A stretch of DNA of 64,000 bases from Anaeropeptidivorans aminofermentans (GCF_940670685.1 NZ_OW711693.1:1426001-1490000); one strand, 5' to 3'; counted from the stretch's first letter, positions 42,585-52,345 are shown. Notes: generated by a model not told the origin, from the letters alone. Numbers and translations are program-made.

Positions 42585-42613
42585 TGGACGCATCCTGAGA
42601 GGGGTGCTATAAT
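42585..42613 (+). promoter_or_regulatory. Extended -10 promoter of the recombinase operon
   Basis: TGCTATAAT (extended -10, TATAAT at 42608-42613) with a weak TGGACG 17 bases upstream. It lies 81 bases before the first recombinase. Confidence 0.55.
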
Positions 42614-42694
42614 TATACATGGACTAATATTAGCGAACGCCCATTGATTAGGTCAGGTTTTGCTTCTTGACTTTTTCAATCGGGAGGTTTCGTT

Positions 42695-44362
42695 ATGCCA
42701 TTCAATAAGGAAATAACAATTTATAATGCTGTGGACTATTTGCGCCTGTCTAAAGAAGATGGCGATAAGGCAGAAAGCGACAGCATTGCCAATCAAAGAG
42801 ATTTAATAACCAATTTTGTGAAGTCAATGCCCGAAATCCGCCTCTGTTCCGAAAGAATAGATGACGGATTTAGTGGTGTTGACTTTAATCGTCCTGCCTT
42901 TAATTTAATGATGGAGGATGTAAGAGCTGGGCGGATCAACTGTATCATAGTCAAAGACCTGTCACGTTTCGGCAGAAACTACATCGAAGCAGGACGATAC
43001 ATTGAACGGATTTTTCCGTTTTTAGGTGTGCGTTTCATTGCTATCAACGACGGTTACGACAGTGCAAAGGAAAAATCACCGTCAGACGATATTATCATTC
43101 CGTTTAAGAACCTTGTCAACGATGCGTATTGCAGAGACATCTCCGTTAAAATCAGGAGCCAGCTTGATGTAAAGCGCAAAAATGGCGAGTTTATCGGTTC
43201 CTTTGCCGTTTACGGCTACATGAAATCAGCAGAGAACAAAAATAAACTGGCGATAGACCCCTATGCCGCAAAGATTGTGCGGGATATTTTTGCATGGAAG
43301 CTGGACGGACTCAGCCAGCAAGGGATAGCCGACAGGCTGAATGAGATCAGCGAGCCATCCCCCATGGAATATAAGCGGTTTTCGGGGCTTAACTTTGCTA
43401 CCAGCTTTCAGGTAAACCCCAAGGCAAAGTGGACTGCTGTGGCGATTGGCCGCATTTTGAAAAACCCTATTTATGCAGGGCATCTTGTGCAGGGCAAGGA
43501 AAGCACTCCAAACTACAAGATTAAACAGCGGATTATGAAACCGGAGGATAAATGGATTCGGGTGGAAAACACCCATGAGCCTATTATCCCGCAAGAAATT
43601 TTTGACACAGTAAACCGTGTGCTAGCACAGGATACCCGCATTGCTCCAGACGGAGAAGCTGTCTATCCGTTCTCCGGTCTGCTTTTTTGTGCTGACTGCA
43701 AAAGCGGTATGGTGCGAAAGATTGTACCCGCAGGCGGAAAGAAGTACGCCTACTATTATTGTTCAAAGAATAAGGCCGGGAATGGCTGTACCACACACTG
43801 CATCAGTGAAAAGGTATTGGAAAAAGCAGTTCTGCAAGCACTTCAAAATCACATCGCTTCTATTCTTGACATTGAACGGATTCTCTCGTTTATCGACACA
43901 CTTCCTATGCAGCAGGAGGAAATACGAAAGATTGATACTCAACTGCTGATGAAACAGGAGGAAATCGAAAAGTATAAAAACCTCAAGGTGTCTATCTATG
44001 GGGACTTAAAAAGCGGTGTCATTGATGCAGATGAGTACCGGGAATTTAAGGTCATATACGGAAAAAAGTGTGAGGAAGCGGAGAAAGCCGCCGAACGGCT
44101 AAAACAGGATATTGCCCTGATCCTTGCGGGTAAGGGAGCAAACAGCGTTTGGATTGAAGCCTTTAAGAAAAATCGGAATATCACCGAGCTGTCCCGAAAG
44201 ATAGTTGTTTCCCTGATTGAGTGGGTCAATATCTATTCCGGAAGCCGGGTGGAAATCCGATTCCGCTATCAGTATGAATATGAAAGAGCCTTGTTCTTTG
44301 CTCAAAACGCAAAAGAACTGATTGTTACAACTTCACCGGCTTCTATGCAGGGGGTGGTGTAA
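42695..44362 (+). CDS. Large serine recombinase 1
   Basis: The protein has 555 residues; GGGAGG precedes the ATG. The resolvase/invertase domain carries the catalytic serine in DYLRLSKEDGD (residue 19), the motif SIANQRDLI, and FSGVDFNRPAF ... CIIVKDLSRFGRNYIEAGRYIE. The recombinase domain (GFAVYGYMKSAENKN ... ILKNPIYAGHLVQGKE) and zinc ribbon (LLFCADCKSGMV ... YYYCSKNKAGNGC) follow, then a coiled-coil C-terminus. It belongs to the large serine integrases that mobilise Clostridial elements. Three such genes lie in a row, overlapping or nearly so. Confidence 0.9.
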   Translation: MPFNKEITIYNAVDYLRLSKEDGDKAESDSIANQRDLITNFVKSMPEIRLCSERIDDGFSGVDFNRPAFNLMMEDVRAGRINCIIVKDLSRFGRNYIEAGRYIERIFPFLGVRFIAINDGYDSAKEKSPSDDIIIPFKNLVNDAYCRDISVKIRSQLDVKRKNGEFIGSFAVYGYMKSAENKNKLAIDPYAAKIVRDIFAWKLDGLSQQGIADRLNEISEPSPMEYKRFSGLNFATSFQVNPKAKWTAVAIGRILKNPIYAGHLVQGKESTPNYKIKQRIMKPEDKWIRVENTHEPIIPQEIFDTVNRVLAQDTRIAPDGEAVYPFSGLLFCADCKSGMVRKIVPAGGKKYAYYYCSKNKAGNGCTTHCISEKVLEKAVLQALQNHIASILDIERILSFIDTLPMQQEEIRKIDTQLLMKQEEIEKYKNLKVSIYGDLKSGVIDADEYREFKVIYGKKCEEAEKAAERLKQDIALILAGKGANSVWIEAFKKNRNITELSRKIVVSLIEWVNIYSGSRVEIRFRYQYEYERALFFAQNAKELIVTTSPASMQGVV

Positions 44363-44363
44363 T

Positions 44364-46040
44364 ATGGCGAGGACGAGCAGAAAGCAAGCAGATAGTTTTG
44401 CCCAGGCCCCCCATGAAACGATATGGGATACCTGTATTTATGGGCGATTGTCCTTTGAAGATGAGAGGAAAAAAGAAAGCGATTCCATCGGCAATCAGAT
44501 TGCCATGCTGGAACGCTATATCGGGGAAAGGCCATACCTGAAGCTCGCATCTGTTTTTAAGGACATCAATCAGACAGGAACGAACTTCGACCGTCCCGGC
44601 TTCAATGAAATGATGGACGCCATCAAAAGTGGAAAAATCAATTGCATTGTGGTCAAAGACCTGTCCCGTTTCGGCAGAAATTACATTGAAACCGGAACCT
44701 ATCTTGAAAAAATACTGCCATTCTTTAACGTTCGTTTTATCTCCGTGAATGATGATTATGACAGCCTGAACCCTAATCAGCAGGATGAAGGATATGTTGT
44801 TCCCCTAAAAAACCTGATTCATGAAGTGTATGCCAGAGATATATCGCAAAAGATAAAATCAGGGCTTGCGGTTATGAGAAGTAAAGGAGAATTTACCGGT
44901 TGTGTCGCAGCTTATGGGTATCTAAAAGCAGACGGTAATAGGTTAGTAATCGACGAGGAAACCGCACCGGTTGTCAGAAATATTTTCAAATGGGCAGCGG
45001 ACGGCATGGGCGATGTTCGGATTGCACAAAGGCTCAACGAGCTGGGCATTCCCTCCCCAGGCCAGTATCGCTATGAAAAGGGCATCTTAAAAAGTGAGCG
45101 TTATGCCAATATACGGTATTGGTATAAAAGTGCCGTTCGCAGGATTTTAGTCAACCAGGTTTACCTCGGACATATGGTTCAAGGCAAAACAAAATCTGAC
45201 CTATGGGGCAAGGGTGGTTGCGTTGAGCAGCCACAGGATCAGTGGGTAGAAATCAAGAACACCCATGAACCCTTGGTTGATGAAGAAACCTTTTTGGCGA
45301 TACGGCAAATCAAGCAGGAACGGGAACCCAGTGAGAGAAAAGAAGTGGAGCAGAAAGGCTTAAATATCTTGAAAGGGCTTGTTTTCTGCGGTGACTGCAA
45401 GCGAAGTATGAACCGGCACAAAATGCCGAGGTCAAACGGCACAGTGCTTTACTACTTTACCTGTGCTACATACGAGAATGTTGCCAAAAATGACTGTGTT
45501 AGAAAGCGGATGGATGAACCGGAGCTGTTATCCATTCTCTATACGGCTATCCGCAAGCAGATTGACCTTGCTGTTGACATCGACCGAATGGTGTCTAAAC
45601 TGGGTGCAAGGGAAGGCTTCTGCCAGCAGCAAAATGATGTGGACACAGAGTTTTCCGAAACGGAAAAGAAGCTGTCCAGGCTGTCCATGCTCAGAAGCTC
45701 CTTGTATGAGGACTATCAGGAAAAACTCCTTGATGAAGCGGAATATCTCTTTACAAAAGCAAAGTATGAGAAAGATGTTATTGATTTACGGAAACGACTT
45801 GATGAACTATCCATGCAAAAACACCGTCTTGATACCATGCTGACACCTCAAAATCCATGGATAACAGCCTTGAAAAAATTCAAGAAGAACAAAGCTGTAA
45901 CGGGAGAAATGATTTCCGAGCTGATAGAACGGGTAGAAATATTAAGCGATCAAACAGTGTCCATCTGTTTTAGGTACAGGGATGAGTTTGAAAGTTTGCT
46001 CGGTTTTATCAAGGCGGAGGGTGAGGTGAGGGTTTCGTGA
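44364..46040 (+). CDS. Large serine recombinase 2
   Basis: The protein has 558 residues from ATG 44364, one base after the first recombinase stop, with GGGGTGGTG before it. Catalytic serine in CIYGRLSFEDE (residue 30), SIGNQIAML, and IVVKDLSRFGRNYIETGTYLEKI. The recombinase domain includes ILVNQVYLGHMVQGKTKSD; the zinc ribbon is LVFCGDCKRSMNRHK ... FTCATYENVAKNDC. It differs enough from its neighbours to show old duplication. It overlaps recombinase 3 by GTGA. Confidence 0.9.
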   Translation: MARTSRKQADSFAQAPHETIWDTCIYGRLSFEDERKKESDSIGNQIAMLERYIGERPYLKLASVFKDINQTGTNFDRPGFNEMMDAIKSGKINCIVVKDLSRFGRNYIETGTYLEKILPFFNVRFISVNDDYDSLNPNQQDEGYVVPLKNLIHEVYARDISQKIKSGLAVMRSKGEFTGCVAAYGYLKADGNRLVIDEETAPVVRNIFKWAADGMGDVRIAQRLNELGIPSPGQYRYEKGILKSERYANIRYWYKSAVRRILVNQVYLGHMVQGKTKSDLWGKGGCVEQPQDQWVEIKNTHEPLVDEETFLAIRQIKQEREPSERKEVEQKGLNILKGLVFCGDCKRSMNRHKMPRSNGTVLYYFTCATYENVAKNDCVRKRMDEPELLSILYTAIRKQIDLAVDIDRMVSKLGAREGFCQQQNDVDTEFSETEKKLSRLSMLRSSLYEDYQEKLLDEAEYLFTKAKYEKDVIDLRKRLDELSMQKHRLDTMLTPQNPWITALKKFKKNKAVTGEMISELIERVEILSDQTVSICFRYRDEFESLLGFIKAEGEVRVS

Positions 46041-47656
46041 GTATCAAGAAAATCCTTGCCGAGTATATCAGGCTATCTCAAGAGGACGAGAACGAGGGTG
46101 AAAGCAACAGTATAAGAAACCAGCGGGAGCTTCTGAATGCCTTTGTGGAAAGCTCCCCCGACCTCTCACAGTATGAAGTGGTTGAGTTTTGCGACGATGG
46201 TTACAGCGGTACAAATTTTGACCGTCCGGGCGTGAAAGCCCTGCTGGATGAAGTGCGTGCGGGAAACATACAGTGTATCATCGTAAAAGACCTGTCCCGT
46301 TTCGGAAGAAACTACATTGACATTGGAGATTATTTGGAGCAAATATTCCCCTTTTTAGGGGTGCGCTTTATCTCCGTCAACGACCATTTTGACAGCAATG
46401 ACTTTGACGGTACGACCGGCGGACTTGATGTGGGTTTCAGAAACCTGATTTACTCCCTTTACAGCAAAGACCTTTCACAAAAGGTACGGAGTGCAAAAAA
46501 GACCCGCATGGAGAAAGGAGAATTCATCGGCAGCCATGCTCCTTATGGCTATGCGAAATCGCCGGAAAACCGCAAGAAACTTGTGGTGGACGAAAAGGCT
46601 GCCGCCGTTGTCAGGCGTATCTTTGCCATGGCGGACGAAGGCAAAAATGCAGTCCAGATTGCCGCTGTTTTGAATTCGGAAAATGTACCTACGCCATATA
46701 TCTATAAGCGGCTTATGGGTTGTAACCGTAAATACAATGTGGTTGGAAATACGAATCACTGGCATAATACGACTATCCTGACCATTATCCGTGATGAGCG
46801 CTACACAGGGAAAATGGTAAATGGGAAAAATCGCAGTCCTTTTGTCGGGAGTAAGCATGGAAAACGCATCCCAAAAAGTGAGTGGATTGTCGTACCCAAT
46901 ACCCATGAGGCTATTGTTTCGGAGGAATTATTTGCTTCGGTTCAGGAGCGTTTCTCTGCCCCTGCGAGGATAAGGACAGAACCGGCCGAGATCAGACCAC
47001 TGATGGGTAAAGTGAAATGTGGGGTTTGCCAGCACGTTATGCGAAGAAGCAATAGCCCCTCGGCTACTGCATATTATTATTGTGAGAGCCATCAATATGT
47101 GGCTGACAGCACTTGCACAAAGGATAGGATTCCCGAAGTCAGTTTGATACAGACCGTCCTATCTGTGATACATAAACAGATAGAGACCATGCTTGATATG
47201 GAACAGTTTTTTGACAGAGTGAAAACGCAAAGCCATAATGATATAACCACTCTGACAGAGCAAATCAGGCAGCTCCAAGCCGTCCTCGCCAAGCTGAAGG
47301 CTTCCAAAGTTAAGGCATATGAAAAATACAAAGATGGGGCTTTGGACAGGGACAGCTATCGAAGCCAAAAGGCGGATATTGGTAAGGAAATTGCGGAAAC
47401 AGAATCCCAAATCGTTGGACTTGAAACGTCATTGCAAAGCCGTTATCTTGAAAACGGACAGCCAATCTCCATCATTGAGAGCTTCAAGCGATATGAGGGA
47501 TTTACGGAACTTTCAAAAGAAATGGCAGATGAACTAATTGACAGTATCTATATCTACGGAAATGAAGCGATTGAAATTGTGTGGAACCATAAGGATGAGT
47601 ATATGAGGCTTGTCCAGTATGTCGAAAAAGGAGTATGCGCAGATGAAAACAGATAA
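46037..47656 (+). CDS. Large serine recombinase 3
   Basis: The protein has 539 residues from GTG 46037, overlapping the previous stop. Catalytic serine in EYIRLSQEDENE (residue 14), SIRNQRELL, and FSGTNFDRPGVKALL ... IIVKDLSRFGRNYIDIGDYLEQIF. The zinc ribbon is VKCGVCQHVMRRS ... YYCESHQYVADSTC, and the C-terminus is coiled coil. All three appear intact. Triple serine recombinase sets are known at the ends of some Firmicute integrative elements, so the right end of this element should be close downstream. Confidence 0.9.
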   Translation: MSIKKILAEYIRLSQEDENEGESNSIRNQRELLNAFVESSPDLSQYEVVEFCDDGYSGTNFDRPGVKALLDEVRAGNIQCIIVKDLSRFGRNYIDIGDYLEQIFPFLGVRFISVNDHFDSNDFDGTTGGLDVGFRNLIYSLYSKDLSQKVRSAKKTRMEKGEFIGSHAPYGYAKSPENRKKLVVDEKAAAVVRRIFAMADEGKNAVQIAAVLNSENVPTPYIYKRLMGCNRKYNVVGNTNHWHNTTILTIIRDERYTGKMVNGKNRSPFVGSKHGKRIPKSEWIVVPNTHEAIVSEELFASVQERFSAPARIRTEPAEIRPLMGKVKCGVCQHVMRRSNSPSATAYYYCESHQYVADSTCTKDRIPEVSLIQTVLSVIHKQIETMLDMEQFFDRVKTQSHNDITTLTEQIRQLQAVLAKLKASKVKAYEKYKDGALDRDSYRSQKADIGKEIAETESQIVGLETSLQSRYLENGQPISIIESFKRYEGFTELSKEMADELIDSIYIYGNEAIEIVWNHKDEYMRLVQYVEKGVCADENR

Positions 47657-47711
47657 TAAAAAGAGCGTTTCGAGGAACGCTTGGACTATTTTGGGCATAT
47701 AACGAACAAGG

Positions 47712-47743
47712 AGCCGTTGCATCAGAGTAGAGGTGCAACGGCT
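47712..47743 (+). terminator. Hairpin after the recombinase operon
   Basis: AGCCGTTGCA pairs with TGCAACGGCT. No strong T-tract. The element's right attachment site may lie in this stretch (47657-47873), but I cannot place it. Confidence 0.55.
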
Positions 47744-47873
47744 TAATTTCATAATTAGTGAGTTTTTCTCTGGTGGACGAATTAAATCAGTTTCGGAGGA
47801 TATCCTCGTTTGGATCGTTCAGAACATGCATTAAACAAAACAGGCAATAATGTTTTATGCTATTCTGTTCCTG

Positions 47874-48596
47874 TCAAAACAACCTTCTACCATCTAAAAT
47901 ATTTATATCCAGCTCTTTCGCTATACTGGTCTGCTTAAATGGATTTATTTTTTCCACTACACCGTCACGTTTGAAAAGTGAGCCTGTATTCTTGAACCAA
48001 AAAGTTACATCTGCTTTTACGCATTGTTCACGAATATTAAGAACCCAATCATGATCACACATACGAGCTTCTCGTCCTGTTTCACCGCCAACGGTAACAT
48101 GCTCTACGCCATGAAGATATGGTGTTAAATCTATCGCTTCTAAAAGTGGGGCGCAGGCAATAAAGCGTCGCTTTATCGGATAAGATAAAAAAAGTGGCAG
48201 TCTGTAATCAGCTAATGCTTGATTTTCGACAGTACAGCCAATATTCACATTGTCATAGCCTGCACCCCAATCGGGTGGAAGTGATACGAGAAAACGGTCA
48301 ATTCGCTTTGTTAAAATCAAGAAATCAATATCAGTTCTTTCCTTGATGATAGCCCAAGTGTCTTTACGCCACTCGTCTGCTTCTGGCAAGAAAAAGTCCG
48401 TCGCAAAACAGGTTGGAAGAATTTTGTTGCCTTTGATATTGTATTCGCCCTTTGCATTTTTCCTTGCGGGCCAATCAAATTTATCTGTTTTTTGTATTGT
48501 GCTTTGGCCATAGCGTTTTGCATACGGCCCATAAAAATAGCAATTTGTACAGCCATCACTTATTTTATAACAGCCTGTCCATGGCTCCCAGTTCAT
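47874..48596 (-). CDS. DUF5131 (phage Gp37/Gp68-like) protein
   Basis: The protein has 240 residues; GAGGAGG precedes the ATG. It opens with MNWEPWTGCYKISDGCTNCYFYGPYAKRYG, whose three Cys are the first motif of the DUF5131/Gp37-Gp68 family, followed by the family pattern LPTCFATDFFLPEADEWR, DIDFLILTKRIDRF, NVNIGCTVENQALADYRLP, VGGETGREARMCDHDWV. Family members are thought to be radical-SAM-like or related, often phage- or element-borne, with unproven function. It is the last of four minus-strand genes. Confidence 0.82.
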   Translation of the reverse strand: MNWEPWTGCYKISDGCTNCYFYGPYAKRYGQSTIQKTDKFDWPARKNAKGEYNIKGNKILPTCFATDFFLPEADEWRKDTWAIIKERTDIDFLILTKRIDRFLVSLPPDWGAGYDNVNIGCTVENQALADYRLPLFLSYPIKRRFIACAPLLEAIDLTPYLHGVEHVTVGGETGREARMCDHDWVLNIREQCVKADVTFWFKNTGSLFKRDGVVEKINPFKQTSIAKELDINILDGRRLF

Positions 48597-48651
48597 AGTG
48601 TTCCTCCTCTTGGATGGGTGAAGCCGATGATAGCAGAAACGCAGCCGCTTG

Positions 48652-48858
48652 TCAAACGTAGCGTTTGAACGTCACCGTCTGTGCCTTCATGGAGATCTTA
48701 TCCACCTCGTAGCCGTAGGCGGGCAGTTCCTTCTTGAAGGTTAAAAAGGCGTGGTCGATGGGAAAGCCCAGAATCTGTTCAATCTCGGCATAGGTCAGCG
48801 CGAAGCTGTTCTCCGTGCGTTGACCTATCGCCTTCCAAAGCGGCTCATATTTACTCAT
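48652..48858 (-). CDS. DUF7662-like small protein
   Basis: The protein has 68 residues from ATG 48858 after AGGAGGAGACGGACA; a longer frame to 48897 lacks a site. SKYEPLWKAIGQ ... FALTYAEIEQILGFPI ... YEVDKISMKAQTVTFKR follows the pattern of DUF7662 domains (LTFAEIEEIIG ... ETVTFRR). These are found in small proteins linked with defence or element genes; the function is unknown. Confidence 0.6.
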   Translation of the reverse strand: MSKYEPLWKAIGQRTENSFALTYAEIEQILGFPIDHAFLTFKKELPAYGYEVDKISMKAQTVTFKRYV

Positions 48859-48871
48859 TGTCCGTCTCCTC

Positions 48872-49357
48872 CTAAAATAGCGGCTTTGATTTACCAAAGC
48901 CTAACGCATACTGTTTTACAACCTCAAGAGGGAACATTGTGCGTGTAGCAACTTCTTCTGCCGACATGCCTTGATTAAAAAAGCGTTTGATAACCGTGGT
49001 CATATCCTCTGCAATTTCTACAATGTGCTTGTCGGGGTCATATACCCGAATATCACGCTGCCCCCACGGGTATTCTTTGATTTCGTGTACCCACTGCAAA
49101 CTGGATATGCTTTTTAGTTCGGCGTATACCTTGTCTAAATCTTCCACTTCAAAATAAACTTGAAAGTTGTGCGATTGCTCTTTCACGCTATCGACTGATA
49201 TGCCAACGAGTTCGGCATATCCTTGTTGCAGAGAAAAGCCCTCAAATGTCACATGCACGCCAATATCCATTACTGCATTTTGATGAAGCACATTTTCATA
49301 AAAGTGCTTAGAAGCGGATATATCCTTAACCGCCAAAAGACAACCTTGATATTTCAT
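48872..49357 (-). CDS. VOC family (glyoxalase-like) protein
   Basis: The protein has 161 residues; AAAGGAGG precedes the ATG. Two beta-alpha-beta-beta-beta halves are visible: CLLAVKDISASKHFYENVLHQNAVMDIGVHVTFEGFSLQQGY and FQVYFEVEDLDKVYAELK ... WGQRDIRVYDPDKHIVEIAE. This is the vicinal-oxygen-chelate fold of glyoxalase, bleomycin-binding and dioxygenase proteins. The C-terminal 35 residues (VIKRFFNQGMSAEEVATRTMFPLEVVKQYA) look like an added helix-turn-helix-type tail. It follows an AraC regulator gene by three bases, so it is its likely target or partner. Confidence 0.82.
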   Translation of the reverse strand: MKYQGCLLAVKDISASKHFYENVLHQNAVMDIGVHVTFEGFSLQQGYAELVGISVDSVKEQSHNFQVYFEVEDLDKVYAELKSISSLQWVHEIKEYPWGQRDIRVYDPDKHIVEIAEDMTTVIKRFFNQGMSAEEVATRTMFPLEVVKQYALGFGKSKPLF

Positions 49358-49360
49358 TTT

Positions 49361-50182
49361 TCAATCCTCCTTTGAGGATAGTGTATCGTATATCTCTGTG
49401 CCGTCATAGTAAAAATCCGACATTGTTTTCAAGTAATTTTGGGGTGACACACCACTGATAGCCTTGAAATCTTTATCAAAATGGGCTTGGTCGAAATAGC
49501 CGGCTTGTTGTGACAATGCCGCAAAAAAGCAAGGCGATTTTTGAATGTGCTTTAATACATAATTAAAGCGGGTTAAACGTGCAAATTCCTTAACATTCAT
49601 TCCAATTTGTGTGCGGAACAAGCGGTTTAGCTGCCGTTCACTATAACAAGATAGTCTGGCAATCTCTTTCACTTGTAACTGTCCATGATTATCAGAAATC
49701 GCTTTGGTTGCCAATAGCAAAGCATCTGAAACAACATGCTTTTCCATACGTTTGTATAAAATTTCCTCGCAAGCGTTCGCTAAGTCGGTTACAGTTTTTG
49801 ATACTGCAAAAGCATGATGCAATAAACGGAACAACTCGTTGTCGATGTCCACAAGCGAAAGGCGTTTATCTGCAAATTCCGCTTGGTTTTGGCGTGTGAT
49901 TTGATACAACCCATAGGGCGAAAGCTGGATAAGCATTAAAACATTATAACTATTTGGCTCCGTGCCTAACAATATGGGGGTGAGGGACGCTCCCCATAGT
50001 TCAGCAATGACTGTATTTCCATTAAAAGCAAGCGACAATGTTCCGCAAGCGTTAGGCATAAGCATATAATGCTCTGTAAACACATCCTTAGATGGAAATA
50101 CGATGTTGTAATATTGAATATATTTTCTCAGCCCCACATGTGAGGGAAACATATTGAATTGCTTGTTATCTTTTATAATCAA
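49361..50182 (-). CDS. AraC-family transcription regulator
   Basis: The protein has 273 residues from a TTG start, with GGGGGA upstream. The C-terminal AraC helix-turn-helix pair is clear: LQVKEIARLSCYSERQLNRLFRTQIGMNVKEFARLTRFNYVLKHI ... LSQQAGYFDQAHFDKDFKAISGVSPQNYL. The N-terminal part resembles DUF6597-like sensor domains (YIQYYNIVFPSKD ... LMPNACGTLSLAFNG). It is the first gene of a minus-strand operon with the VOC protein, so it probably controls it. Confidence 0.85.
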   Translation of the reverse strand: MIIKDNKQFNMFPSHVGLRKYIQYYNIVFPSKDVFTEHYMLMPNACGTLSLAFNGNTVIAELWGASLTPILLGTEPNSYNVLMLIQLSPYGLYQITRQNQAEFADKRLSLVDIDNELFRLLHHAFAVSKTVTDLANACEEILYKRMEKHVVSDALLLATKAISDNHGQLQVKEIARLSCYSERQLNRLFRTQIGMNVKEFARLTRFNYVLKHIQKSPCFFAALSQQAGYFDQAHFDKDFKAISGVSPQNYLKTMSDFYYDGTEIYDTLSSKED

Positions 50183-50714
50183 ATTATTCCCCCTTGCTTT
50201 TCAAAGAAAGACTTTCATTATGCGTATTAAAAATTTTACCATAGTTGAGAATTAACTTCAACCACGGCAGAAAGGATTGAAACAAGATGAAAACCAGAAA
50301 CCGCTCACCATCTATTTGCAAGAATACTCTGGACAATCTTGGGGATGTAAAAACAAGAAACAGGCTGACTTCCTTATTGTAGAGTCAGTCTGTTCCTTGA
50401 ACTGATTGAGGGTATTATCCAATTTGCTACTGCGTACGGGTTCAATGTCGCCGTGAGTTCCCAGGATATTGGCAGCGGTCATGAATTTTTCCGAAAAGGT
50501 TTGTCTGAAACCAAGCCAGCCACCTGCCCAAAGAAAGCAAATGTTGCTTTGGTTTTCAATGTATCTCGCATTGATCGGGATACATTGAAAACTATGCTTA
50601 CATGAAAAAGGTCAATACGTTGGATGCAGAAGTTTTTCCTTGACAGACGGCAAAATGGACATGGATTTATTAGAAGATGCCATTGTAAATAGCTACATAA
50701 AAGGATTATTTTAA
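50183..50714. other. Remnant region between AraC operon and collagen-like gene
   Basis: No intact gene. A hairpin AACAGGCTGACT/AGTCAGTCTGTT lies at 50359-50394. A plus-strand stretch at about 50420-50714 looks like broken coding sequence (FATAYGFNVAVSSQDIGSGHE, then a shifted frame ending DMDLLEDAIVNSYIKGLF and stop), converging with the collagen-like gene. I do not recognise the parent family. Confidence 0.35.
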
Positions 50715-51350
50715 TCAAATATTTTTTAGTCCTGACTTGACACCAGCAGGTCCAGTCGGTCCAGTAGCTCCGGCGGGCCCATCAGCTCCAGTGTTACCCG
50801 TGGGTCCAGTAGGCCCAGTAGCTCCGGCGGATCCAGTCGGTCCAGTGGGTCCAGTCGGTCCCGCCGGCCCAGTGGGTCCGGTTAAAGAGGAGGTTTCGAT
50901 GTCAACAATGGCCGATCCCTGCATCACGGTAATATCGAGTGTTTGCGATTGAAATGTGAGTGTATCGCCTACCGTCATTGTTGCCGAGCCTACCGGCCCA
51001 ATGACATTAAAGAGTACATCTCCGGGGTTAAAGGCCCCTGTGGGGCCGGTAGGACCGGTTGCCCCTGTGGGCCCGGCAGGGCCCTGCATGCCTTGGGCAC
51101 CATCAGCGCCAGTGGGGCCTATCGGTCCCTGAGGGCCCTGTGGTCCCATTGGCCCTTGAGGCCCCTGTGGTCCCTGAGGACCCTGCGGCCCTTGAGGCCC
51201 TTGAGGACCCTGTGGACCCTGAGGGCCTGTATCACCAGTCGGTCCTTGTGGTCCTTGGGGGCCTGGAATACAACAATAATAGCCTGCATTGCAGCAACAG
51301 CTCCCGCGGCAAGCATTACATCGATTACATCTATAGTTCTTAGTATGCAT
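50715..51350 (-). CDS. Collagen-like (BclA-type) surface or spore protein, C-terminus abrupt
   Basis: The protein has 211 residues from ATG 51350 with GGAGG before it. The N-terminus is Cys-rich ([22 protein letters not shown]), then about 20 Gly-Pro-Gln triplets, a short non-repeat insert ([27 protein letters not shown] ... [10 protein letters not shown]), and more Gly-Pro-Thr triplets. It ends in [10 protein letters not shown] just after the last triplets. BclA-type exosporium proteins normally finish with a globular domain of about 100 residues or more, which is missing here. The stop abuts a remnant region, so the 3' end was probably lost by a rearrangement. Collagen triplets form triple helices; the location is likely the spore surface or cell surface. 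Confidence 0.78.
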   Translation of the reverse strand: MHTKNYRCNRCNACRGSCCCNAGYYCCIPGPQGPQGPTGDTGPQGPQGPQGPQGPQGPQGPQGPQGPMGPQGPQGPIGPTGADGAQGMQGPAGPTGATGPTGPTGAFNPGDVLFNVIGPVGSATMTVGDTLTFQSQTLDITVMQGSAIVDIETSSLTGPTGPAGPTGPTGPTGSAGATGPTGPTGNTGADGPAGATGPTGPAGVKSGLKNI

Positions 51351-51904
51351 ATGAACCTCCGTTCTGAGTAGAAATACATCATGATAAATGCACTTTATAG
51401 TATATGTCTTATCACATAGAATGTGTTTCTGCTCTTCTTGCAGAGCATGGCAAATGCTGTTTTTTTGCAAACTGGCTTAAAAATATATTTGCCAATCCCA
51501 ATATTCCACGGTTTGATTGGAAGATGTTTGGAGAAGAGATGCTTTATTCCCAATCATGAATCATTTAATAGAAAGTACAAACTCTGAGAGCTTTGTTTCA
51601 CCATTGACCGCAGGATTTATTTGATTTTTGGTGCTTAAGCCTAGTAAACCATCAGCTACACTGACGGAAAGAAATACTTATAGCAGTAAAAATCTCCTTT
51701 AATAAGATAAAAGCTGTTTTCAACTGCTAAAAAATGAAAAAGGGTTGCCTTCTGGATAGAACGGGAAAATATGCATAATAATTACAAGGCTATGTAGTGA
51801 ATTATGAAAAGTATGGTTTAAGCAATAAAATAAGGAGAAGGCATAATGATTATACAGATAAAGTATATAAATATCCTAATATAGGTAAAAGATATCACAA
51901 TAGG
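51351..51904. other. AT-rich noncoding region
   Basis: No gene supported. A short segment near 51627 (TTGGTGCTTAAGCCTAGTAA) resembles one near 59352; otherwise only decayed sequence is seen. Confidence 0.5.
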
Positions 51905-52345
51905 AAGAAAGCAATAACATGGTGCTTTACGGTTACAGACTGAAAAAACTGCCTTGGGGATCTGATAAAATAGATAATCAGTATGTTTATTTAAAAGAAT
52001 AGATAAAAATAGAAGAAGAAGCAACAGAGAAAGGATATACAAACTTCATATCAGGCATGGCATTAGGCTATGATATTTATTTTGGGAGACTATTTTAGAA
52101 TTAAAGAAGGCACACTCAGAAATTAAATTAGAATGTGCCATTCCATATGAAATACGAGCCAAAGCTTGGAATGTAGAATAAAGAGAAAGATATTCTAATA
52201 TCCTTAGTCAATGTGATGAAGAAAAATTATTAAGTAAAAATACACTCCATTTTGTTTAATAGGCATAATCGTTATATGGTAGATAAATCCTGTCTGTTAA
52301 TTGCAGTATATTCTGAAAATATAAAAGATAGCCCTTATAGCACAA
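51905..52345 (+). pseudogene. SLOG / DUF1273 (YpsA-like) protein, broken
   Basis: Translating with frame changes gives CFT-GYRLKKLPWGSDKID, then FISGMALGYDIYFG, LECAIPYEIRAKAW, RERYSNIL, and RHNRYMVDKSCLLIAVYSEN in order. These are the ordered motifs of the SLOG/DUF1273 family, which may bind nucleotide-derived ligands. At least three stops and two frameshifts interrupt it, including TAG after YVYLKE. It is certainly a relic. Confidence 0.75.

Noticed and set aside
50737-51343. Dense short repeats that could suggest a CRISPR array
   Set aside because: They are 9-base and 18-base collagen triplet codons (Gly-Pro-X) of a coding gene, with no unique spacers of constant length.
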